Source of the DNA: an uncultured Eggerthellaceae bacterium
GTDB taxonomy: Bacteria > Actinomycetota > Coriobacteriia > Coriobacteriales > Eggerthellaceae
Assembly: GCA_949840905.1 (NCBI GenBank)
Contig: CATKXW010000005.1
Span: forward strand, 24,366 to 88,365
Direction: 5' to 3'
DNA length: 64,000 bases
Position numbers and translations under genes: made by a program. Below the pieces are notes generated by a model. That model had not been told where the DNA came from. It searched no databases and saw nothing but the letters and a program-made list of their open reading frames with translations. Positions within the stretch are counted from its first letter, which is position 1; each line of letters starts with the position of its first letter. Below, in pieces: positions 53,929 to 63,100 of the stretch.

Positions 53929-54863
53929 GGTCGGATGACCCTCAGCGCGTTCGGTTCCAGCGAGATGTCGAACACGCGCGAACTCAGCGGTTCGCCGTCT
54001 CGCTGTGCCGGAGGCGCTTCCTCGAACTCCACGCGGAGCTTGCGGGCCCGTATGATCTCCATCTGCTGGAATCTTCCATGGTGACCGCCCTTCGCCAACA
54101 TGAAGATGGAGAGGGCCCGCGCGAGGCTCGCCGGGGGATGGGCGATGCACAGGTCGAACGTGCCGTCATCGACCTGGGCATCGGGGCATATCTTGAAGCC
54201 GCCGCCATAGTAAGCGCCAAGCTGCACCGCGAAGGTGATGGATTCGCCCTGCACGGGCGCACCGTCGTCGAAAGAAGCGGTGTAGGTCCAGGTGCGCAGA
54301 TGGTGCAGCAGCTGGTCGAAGCCGCTCTCTAGATAGAGGAAGGCCCCGCGACGCTTGGTGCGGGCGCGTCGTTCCATGGTCTCAAGAGCGATGGCAGCAT
54401 CCAGGCCGAACGAGAGCGTTTCCACGAACCAGCGACCGTTCACGCGGCCCACGTCCACAGGGCGAGCGGTGCCCTTGAGCACTTGTTCGCAGGCGCGATG
54501 GATGTCGGTGCTCACACCGAGCGCCCGCGCGTAATCATTGCCGGAGCCAGCGGGTATCACGCCAAAGGTGGGACGTCGAGGCGCATCATGCTCCATCAGC
54601 CCGTTGGCCACATCGCTCACCAGGCCGTCTCCGCCCAAGGCGAGCACCGTCTCGAACCCTTCCGCGGCAGCGGCGAGCTCTTCGCCGTGCCCCGCATGGT
54701 CGCTCAGCGCTATGGTGAGCGCATCGTCAGGCAGCCTGCGTCGCAGCAGCGCTTCCGCTTCTTCGATGCGATGGGCTCCGCGGCCGCTCCGTGCCGTGGG
54801 ATTGGCGATCAGCAGCGTCTTGCCCAACCCGCGCTCCATAGCCTTCGCCGTCCTTCCGTTCAT
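53925..54863 (-). CDS. Diacylglycerol kinase family lipid kinase
   Basis: Cytosolic or membrane-associated lipid kinase of 312 residues (YegS/DagK/BmrU type). The nucleotide loop is LIANPTARSGRG. The hallmark LALGGDGLVSDVANGL (GGDGT-like) and GVIPAGSGNDYARALGV are both clear. The C-terminal beta-sandwich includes GGGFKICPDAQVDDGTFDL. GGDG-L replaces the more common GGDGT. ATG 54863 (MNGRTAK) or 54839 (MERGLGK) may be the start; the frame beyond has no support. The lipid substrate is unknown. Confidence 0.87.
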   Translation of the reverse strand: MNGRTAKAMERGLGKTLLIANPTARSGRGAHRIEEAEALLRRRLPDDALTIALSDHAGHGEELAAAAEGFETVLALGGDGLVSDVANGLMEHDAPRRPTFGVIPAGSGNDYARALGVSTDIHRACEQVLKGTARPVDVGRVNGRWFVETLSFGLDAAIALETMERRARTKRRGAFLYLESGFDQLLHHLRTWTYTASFDDGAPVQGESITFAVQLGAYYGGGFKICPDAQVDDGTFDLCIAHPPASLARALSIFMLAKGGHHGRFQQMEIIRARKLRVEFEEAPPAQRDGEPLSSRVFDISLEPNALRVIRP

Positions 54864-55020
54864 CTTCTTATGAGTATAGGGCTTGGCTCGCGCTCTGTAG
54901 GCTCGCTTCGCCCTCTTGGTTCCCCTTTCGTAACCGATGGGCATCGGCCGCTTTCGGTCCGCTGTGGCTCCTCTACACTTGAAGCTGTCAACGTCCTCGT
55001 CCGAAGCGAGAGGTGCGCCC

Positions 55021-56055
55021 ATGAGCGAGCAGGGAGAGAGAACGCGAGCCGCCGAAGCAGGGCTGGTCGAGAAGCGGCGCCGCCCGCTGCGCGTGGTCGC
55101 CATCACGATCGGCGTCATCGCTGCGGTGCTGGTGGTGGCGCTGGTCGCCGTGAACGTGTTCGTGCGGACGGTCTACGCTGCGTTCTATGATGACTCGCGC
55201 CCGATCCTTCCCATCCCTGGGGTGAGCCAAGGGTTCGTTCCCCAAGACCTCGACCATCTCGACCAGGGAGACCAGTGGTTGTTCAGCGGCTATAGCAGCG
55301 ACGGATCGCCCTCGCCGCTCTACAAGAGCTCGCTGCATGGGCCCACAGCGCGGCTTGCGGTAGCATCGCCCGATGGCACGCTCTATGACGGCCATGGTTC
55401 AGGCGTCACTTCGAACAGCCTCTATGTGTTCCTCACGCGGGAAGATGGCTACCTGGTGCTCTCTGCCGATGATGTCGCGAATGCCGAGGACGGCGATACG
55501 GTGCGCGCCATCGGCGAGGTCGACCTTGAGCTTTCGCCGGCGTTCCTCAACATCGAGAACGGCATCCTCTATGCGGGCAACTTCTATTTTCCAGAGAAAT
55601 ACGAGACGCCCGGCGAGCACCGCATCTTCACCTCCGACGGCGACCAGAACCCGGCTGTGATGTACGCGTATCCTCCCAGCGATGAAGGGCGGTTCGGGTT
55701 CGCCGAGCATGCCGCTCGGGTGTACTCCATACCGGCCATGGTCCAGGGCATGTGCACCACGCCTAGCGGTCAGATGGTGTTCTCGACCTCTTACGGCTTG
55801 CGCAGTTCGCGCTTGTTGTTCTACGACACCGCTCGCTTGGAGCAAGACGGCACTTTCTGGGCTGATGGCAGAGAGGTGCCGCTGTCCATCTTCGACACGC
55901 GTAGCTTGGTCGGTGAGCTGGAGGCACCGCCCATGACCGAGGGCATAGAGTCCCATGACGGTCTCATCTATATCTCCGAGGAATCCGCCAGCAACAAATA
56001 CTTCTTCGGCAAGCTCTATGGTGCCGGCCTCGTCTACGCCCTCGCTCCTCTCTGA
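55021..56055 (+). CDS. Membrane-anchored extracytoplasmic protein of unknown function
   Basis: The 344 residues have a basic cytoplasmic segment (RTRAAEAGLVEKRRRPLR), one membrane helix (VVAITIGVIAAVLVVALVAVNVFV) and a roughly 300-residue extracellular part. That part is rich in short beta motifs such as WLFSGYSSDGS, ENGILYAGNFYFP and SHDGLIYISEESASN. The repeated strand-turn pattern suggests a beta-propeller, but no family is assigned. ATG 55021 follows GAGAGG. It is divergent from the lipid kinase. Confidence 0.6.
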   Translation: MSEQGERTRAAEAGLVEKRRRPLRVVAITIGVIAAVLVVALVAVNVFVRTVYAAFYDDSRPILPIPGVSQGFVPQDLDHLDQGDQWLFSGYSSDGSPSPLYKSSLHGPTARLAVASPDGTLYDGHGSGVTSNSLYVFLTREDGYLVLSADDVANAEDGDTVRAIGEVDLELSPAFLNIENGILYAGNFYFPEKYETPGEHRIFTSDGDQNPAVMYAYPPSDEGRFGFAEHAARVYSIPAMVQGMCTTPSGQMVFSTSYGLRSSRLLFYDTARLEQDGTFWADGREVPLSIFDTRSLVGELEAPPMTEGIESHDGLIYISEESASNKYFFGKLYGAGLVYALAPL

Positions 56056-56085
56056 TGCGAGGGAAGGGCTATTGATCGGGACCGT

Positions 56086-56511
56086 CTAGGTCGATACCCT
56101 GGTCTGCGCCGAATCGGCGCATCGTCGCTGCGAGCGTTCGCAGGCGAGGATCCTATCTGCTTCGATGCGTCGCGCGAAGGCGACGTCTTCTGTGCGGTCA
56201 GAAGTGACCATATCGCATATTCGCCCCGTAGCCTGCTCCATGTCTTTGGTGAATCGAGAGAGATCCCGAAGATCGAACCGCTTGCTTCGGTCGAGTTGGA
56301 GTTGTACATCCACATCGCTGTCCGTCTGCTGAGTGCCTGTGGCGAATGAGCCGAATAGGAAAGCTCGCTCTATGGCAGGATAAGAGGTCGCAGTGGTGGC
56401 GATAGCGCTGAGGATGTTTTTCGTCGATGGTCTATCTTGCGCTTCTTCTGGCTTCAGGATGGCTAGTATCTCGTCGACGCGAGCGGAGATGCTCTCGACC
56501 CTGGATCGCAC
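56086..56511 (-). CDS. Minimal nucleotidyltransferase (MNT) domain protein, apparently without HEPN partner
   Basis: The 141 residues contain the pol-beta nucleotidyltransferase signature AFLFGSFATGTQQTDSDVDVQLQLD (G-S-x10-D-x-D) at about 50-73. In HEPN/MNT toxin-antitoxin pairs such proteins add AMP to the HEPN toxin, but no HEPN frame lies on either side. The start is GTG 56511 without an obvious ribosome site. It is convergent with the preceding gene (30-base gap). It may be a solitary antitoxin-like gene or remnant of a lost module. Confidence 0.7.
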   Translation of the reverse strand: MRSRVESISARVDEILAILKPEEAQDRPSTKNILSAIATTATSYPAIERAFLFGSFATGTQQTDSDVDVQLQLDRSKRFDLRDLSRFTKDMEQATGRICDMVTSDRTEDVAFARRIEADRILACERSQRRCADSAQTRVST

Positions 56512-56783
56512 GTTCCCAATGGAATACGAGCACAGATGTGCTCGAAGACCCCTGAATCATCGTCCGATCTGCCCTTCTCACCCCCAAATACCCTTGGTTC
56601 AAGACGTCCGGAACATTCTCTACGCTCCTCGCGCCGGGCATTTGCCTTGGCGACCGGTCGCGATATGCAAGGGGATGTTTAGACATTTGACGACACATAC
56701 AAACTCTACGAGTGAGAATGGCCCCTTCTAACTGGGAATCTATGATGGATGGTCGGGGGTTGGGGAAAATAGTGTTTGGTGGT
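56512..56783. other. Gap without recognised features
   Basis: About 270 bases; overlapping short frames are not supported by ribosome sites or recognisable sequence. Confidence 0.4.
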
Positions 56784-56997
56784 GGCATCGGCGGCGTGCT
56801 ATATTCCGGGGTGCCAAACCACGTCCCTGGACGGAAACGTTTAGGTAACGTGAACAAATCGAATAACCGGTTCAACGCCATTCAATTTGTCGTTCAGAAC
56901 AGAATGATGAGGGCATCTGCCCATCATCGTTGTTCTGGGCGTGGTTGAACCATTCCTTGTTCACGTTTGATGTGGTTTGGCGACTGTGGTGGATGCC
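56784..56997. repeat. About 210-bp nested imperfect palindrome
   Basis: Six pairs of exact inverted segments are nested around one centre. They are GGCATC/GATGCC (56784, 56992), GCCAAACCAC/GTGGTTTGGC (56813, 56972), AACGTGAACAA/TTGTTCACGTT (56847, 56957) and GGTTCAAC/GTTGAACC (56869, 56944). The inner ones are CAGAACA/TGTTCTG (56895, 56931) and the central ATGAT-GA-GGGCA/TGCCC-ATCAT (56904-56927). The left arm is longer, so unpaired loops interrupt it. It could be a structured RNA, a MITE-like element or a protein-binding hairpin. It ends about 100 bases before the giant surface protein gene. Confidence 0.7.
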
Positions 56998-57101
56998 CTC
57001 TTCACCTAATAGTCGTCGGGACCGACTGTGAATAGAGCGAGCAGATCGCTGGGCTTCCTCCACGGTGTGATGAGAACACACACTGGAAGGAGCTGATCGC
57101 C

Positions 57102-60100
57102 ATGCGATCCTCTGTCGCTACACGCATCCATCATGCAAGGCCCATCAAGTTCAAACTGATACCGAGTTTTCTCGCTGCGGTGCTCGCCATCGGGCTTCTC
57201 CCCGTTCAGGCGTTCGCCGCTCCAGAAAGCCTTACTCCCATTCCCGGGGGCAGTGAGGGCGCCGTTCCCACCGATCTTAGCGCGGAAGAAGAGGATCGAG
57301 GTGTTCTCGCATTGCCTCTCGACGACTCTTCTTCCGCCGATGCGAACGGCGCAGCTTCTCCTTCGGAGGATGTCGAAGATAAAAAGAACGAAACGGCCGA
57401 CGGGCCATTCGATGGTCTGGCGAGCGGACCTGCGGATGGCACGGCCGAAGATGCGGGAGGATCCGGCGAGCAGACCGAGGATGCGAAGCTGCCCGCAGGC
57501 GAGATCATCAACCAGGAAGTCGCTCTCGACACGCTGGTCGCTCAAGCCGAATCCACCCGAACCTTCACCTTGGCCCAGACCTTGGAAGAGACCCGCACCG
57601 TGCCTGTGGTGAGCGCCAAGCTCCCGTTGGATAAAGGTGATGGCAGGCAATCTCAAGTGGATGATCTTCTTATTCGCGCCGAAGCTGGGGATGGAGATGA
57701 TTCTAAAAGGGGCGACGATCCCGACGAGTCTGACTTGGTAAGCGATTCGCCCGTTAGCGCGAACGATAGCGAGCGTAACGGAGAAATCGCTTCCGCCTCT
57801 ACTGTCATCGGTTCTTTCACCTTGTCTGGTATCACTTATGCTATCGAGCCAGGTGGCGAGTCGGTGGCCGTAGTGGCTGTCGACTATGTGAAACTGCCCC
57901 AGCAATTCATCGAGAAGCAGGTGCTCGTCATCCCTGAGACGATCTCCCCTAATGCTGTTGATATCTATAGCGTCACACGTCTAGCCAATGGTGCCTTCAC
58001 GAGCTTGACAAAGGAAAACTCAAACCCTGACCACATAGGTGCCAAAGCTCTGTTCTCGGATGATGATCTACTGACTGAAGCTGGTATCGATCCTGCGCAG
58101 GTGCAGGTGTTCCTGACCGATAATATGCCGACAGCAAGTTCAGCTGCGGCTGAAGAGGAGAGCGATGAAGCCGCAAGCGCTCAAGACAACGAATCTCTTC
58201 AGGCTTCCGAGGGGGAGCAGAACGAGGTGCGTACCATCGTCTCCATGGAGGACAACGTTGCTACTCTTGATGACGGCACTACCTACGAGTTCAAGAATCC
58301 CTTCATCGGTTGCACCGGTATTCTTATCCTTAGTATCCCAGCTTCGGTGGTCTCTGTAGAAGAGGAGGCCTTCGCGGATTCTGACACGATTCAATACCTG
58401 ATCGTCGAAGAGGGCAGTTCCGCTTACGCGTCCTATGACGGCGTTCTCTATAATGTAGGTCTTACTGCGTTGAAGTTCGTACCGACGGCCCGCGTGGGCG
58501 CATTGCGAATAACGCCTGCTGCGGTGGAAGTCGACCCCAAAACGTTCTCGTCTTGCTCCTCCGTGGACGTCGTGATCGCCGATTCAGAAAGCGCAATTTC
58601 GTTGCTTCGAGCAACAGATGGTTCATCACTGGGAAAGAAGGTCTTGAAACAAGGTTCCTCCGAGAGACAGCTTTCGCACATGCACCCGATTGCTGCACTC
58701 GAAGGAATTGTCGTCGTCTTACGCACTGCACTGAACGAAATCCTTTCTTGCGAAAGATCTAGCTCGCTGTCCGAACCTCGATATGGACTTGATTCCCGTA
58801 CTGCTTCCGCGGCCATCACCCCGCCAAACTCGGACTGGACTGTTGTGACGGAAATCCATTCGACAGACTATCCCGACTACACGCCGTTTATCTTCAGAGA
58901 GGAGGAGCTGGCTGGGGTTGTGTTTATCGGCCAGATGGAAGGGAATGGGTATGGGGGCATCGGGCGGACGAAAAGTCGCTATGAAGATGGAGTCGACGAT
59001 ATTTATTTCGAATCCACCGGTATTGTTTGGGCGGACACAGAGCCCAGTTCTTTAGGATACGTCGGATTTGAGTCGGGACATAGGTTTCCAGACGATCTCA
59101 ATTACTCCGGCACGCTCGTTATTCGCCACTCAATCCAGGGTGGTTTGTACGCTATGTATGGCGGCTACACTTTATCCGGCCAGAAATACCAACATTGCCA
59201 CAAGCTTACGAAACGCGCTGGGGAAGAGAACTATGACCGGTACGATGGACCTACGAAAGTCACCATCCTCAAGCGGTCCGTTGCTGCTGACGTTGCAACT
59301 GTGAGCAACGAGTGGGGCTTCTCTGATTCGAGTTCGACCGCACCTTGCGATTATGCCGTTGTTTTCAGCGCGGACACTCTGGTTTCGATCGACCCCGATG
59401 GCGGTTTGATTAACGGCTCGGACGAGGCGATGGAGATTCAGCATGCTGGGGAGGTGACCCTTCCAGAAGCTACTCGAGAGGGTTACACCTTCCTCGGTTG
59501 GAAGCCGAGCTCAACTGAAGCTGCCGTGACGACCTCGGGCGTAAATCCCCACGGCTTCTTCGATGCCGATGTCTGCTTCGAGATAAAAGGTAATGTGACG
59601 TTCACCGCACAGTGGGAGACGAAGACTTTCAGCGTCAATTTCGTGGGCAATGTGGCGGATTCGTCGTTCTACTGGTATGAGTATCTATCCGATCCCGGAA
59701 TCACGGCGGAAAAAGTGCCGGTTCTGGAGTGGGGGTATGAAACTAGGAGGCTAAGTGCTTCGAGCGATCTTTTTGAGTCGGGTTCGTTGATCACTGACAA
59801 AGCGATACGGATCTACCACGGGACAAATTATAAACACTATCCTTCGTCAGACAGTATTTCACCTAGCCTCGTGGGTGCGGCTTACTGGCTGATCGAGATG
59901 GCTGACGGGAGGACCAAGCTCATACGCGGCGGAATGCCGGCTAGCTATGTAGATAGTCACTCTGCGCAGAAGCTATGGACAACCGTTTCAGCCAGTGCTC
60001 TTCATGGCGATCAAGCGACCAAGGTAGGAGCTGGAGTTCAGGCCTATCTGACAGAGCTTGATCCTTCGGCTCTCTACGGACAAATGCTCTATATTGGGTT

Positions 60101-63100
60101 CGATGAAGTTCTGAAGGGCACTTCTGTCAGTTGGTCTGCTAATGGTGGGTCGGTTGTCGCTCCTTCTGGGTCAGATTCCGTCGCTTCTGATTCTTTTCTT
60201 ACGGCTCCCACTCCTTCGATTGGCTCTGGAATGGGGTCTGGTTCTACTGGCTTTACGTTTGCGGGGTGGGAAGTGACGAACGGGGCGAGTTATATATCGT
60301 CGGCGAAGGATTCTGTTGGCGTTGCTGTGAAGTCTCCTTATCCGGCAGGAACTATATTCAAGTTCAAGGGATACGGGTCGGTTTCGTTCGCAGCTAAGTG
60401 GACGAGGAGGGTGCTCGTAAATCCACGGGGAGGCACATATGCTGGAACCACGACTCCTGTTGCTATAGTTGCTGTAAAAGCAGGTGCAGCTAACGACATG
60501 AACGCCACTTATACGGTCCCTACGCCCACGCGTTCGAATTGGACCTTCGACAAGTGGTCGACGAGCTCAACATCTACATCCGCAGGCTCGATCGCAGCAG
60601 GCAGCCGCACGGGCACCGAGACCGCTCTCTACGCTCGTTGGAAGACAACGGCCACCTATGACGCCAACGGAGGCAGCGGCACCTTCGGCACCTCCACCAT
60701 CCGGAGCGCGACCTCTTCTCCCTACAACGGTTCTCTCACGTTGCCAGCAGCGCCTGCTGCTCCTGCTGGCAAGACATTCGCAGGGTGGAAGAACACGAGC
60801 ACCTCGAGCTTCGTCTCCGGCACCACGACCGGTGCTGCTGACACCTACGCAGCGGGAGCCGCCGTCACCATCAAGGGAGGTCCTGTCACCTTCCAGGCTC
60901 AGTGGACAGCCTCGACGTGCACGGTGACCTGGAGCAGCTCCGGCGCTTCTCCGGCATCCACTACTACCAGCCAGGGTTCGGGCGCGACTCATAAGGCTCC
61001 TGTCGCGAGCGCCTTCACGATGAGCGGCTGGACGCTGGAGGGGTGGTACACCAACACCGCCTGCACTACAGGACGCGTGGCACCGGGCTCGAACACGCCG
61101 GCCATCTCGAGCGATGCCTCCTACTATGCCAAATGGATGCGCGCGGTCACCTTCAATCCTCAGAACGGCTCGTCAGCGAGTACGGTGACGGTGACCAAGA
61201 CCTATAGCGCACAGAGCGGGTCCTACACGACCCCTTCTGCTCCGAGCCGAGCGAACTGGACGTTCAAGGGCTGGGCGACCACGGCGAGCGGCACCTCCTA
61301 TACCGCTGCCAATACCTCGACCACCAATTCGACCTCTTCTTGGTATGCCCGTTGGGAATTGACGGTGAGCTATGACAAGAATGGAGGGGGCGGCACGTTC
61401 AACCCGGTGACGATCCGTAACGGGACCTCTTCTCCGTATGACGCTTCGCATACTTTGCCAGCAGCGCCGACGGCCCCGGATGGAAAGGAGTTCGCAGGTT
61501 GGAAAGCCACTACCGGAGCGAGCTTCGTCACCGGCACCACCAATGGAGCGGCCAACACCTATACTGCAGGCTCCACGGTCACCATCAAGGGAGGCCCTGT
61601 CAGCTTCCAGGCTCAGTGGGAGGATACGGTCACCGGTTACGCAATGGGTTTCCGGGAGACATCCTCGAAAGTTGGGTCCTTCTATATCAGCGGCGGGTAT
61701 ATCTCAGATCCGGAGTCGCCTTCTAAGGCTACGGACTTTGGTCGTGTTTCGGTTTCAGGTAATAATAACAGCCAATATCTTCCGGATGCTCCTGCGGATT
61801 TTGTGCGCTGTAAAGCTGTCGGTGACTTTCTCGTTTGCGAACATGCTTCGGGCAGGTTTTCGGCTATATATACCGCATCTTTGCCTGCAGGTTGCACATT
61901 CGTAGGCTTTCAATATATGGACCGAAGCTTTAACTGGCGAGTACCAAGTGACTGGGTGACTCCAGAGGACATGCGGTCACAGACCTGGTTTGATATACGG
62001 CCTACTCATATCGTTTCTACCGGCACCTCCGTCACCTGGTCTGCCAAGGGCGGTTCGGTGACGGCCCCTTCAGGGTCGGACTCGGTGAGCTCGAGCGCAT
62101 CGCTCACGGCTCCTACGCCGACAGTTGGCTCTGGGATGGGGACGGGCTCTTCGGGCTTCAAGTTCGCAGGATGGGAAGCGACGAGCGGGTCGAGTTACAT
62201 CTCCTCTGCCAAGAATGCAGCAGGGGCCACGGTGAGCTCGCCGTATCCGGCGGGCACCATCTTCAAGTTCACGGGATCGGGATCGGTCACCTTCACCGCG
62301 AAATGGACGCGAACGGTCACATTCGACGGACGAGGAGGCTGGGTCAGCCCATCGAGCACCACCGCTACCAAGTCGAGCACGTCCAACGACATGAGCGCCA
62401 CCTATACGGCCCCTTCGCCCACCCGCTCGAACTGGACCTTCGACAAGTGGTCGACGAGCTCCACTTCCACATCCGCAGGCTCGATCGCTGCGGGCAGCCG
62501 CACGGGCACCGAGACCGCTCTCTACGCTCGTTGGAAGACAACGGCAACCTATGACGCCAACGGAGGCAGCGGCACCTTCGGCACCTCCACCATCCGGAGC
62601 GCGACCTCTTCTCCCTACAACGGCACGCTCGCTCTTCCCGCTGCCCCCACGGCACCGGCAGGAAAGACCTTCGCAGGGTGGAAGAACACGAGCACCTCGA
62701 GCTTCGTGACGGGCACCACGACCGGTGCTGCTGACACCTATGGGGCGAGCGCTGTCGTCACCATCAAGGGAGGTCCTGTCAGCTTCCAGGCTCAGTGGAG
62801 CAGCGTCACCTTCGATGTCAGGTGGAAGAAGAATGACAACACGACCGACCTGCGGGTGGACAGGAACGTGGCCTATGGCACGACAGCGGGCAGCCTCTCT
62901 GGCGGCATTCCTGCTCCCGAGACCAAGGTGGGGCATACCTTCAAAGGATGGAACACCAACACAACCGCTTCCGACCACTCGAATCTGGTGAGTTCTTCGA
63001 CCAAGCTCACCTCCGCTACCACCTTCTATCCGAAGTGGACCGTCAACTCCTACGCCATCACCTGGAACGCGAACGGAGGCAGCGTGAGCGCAGGCTCTGA

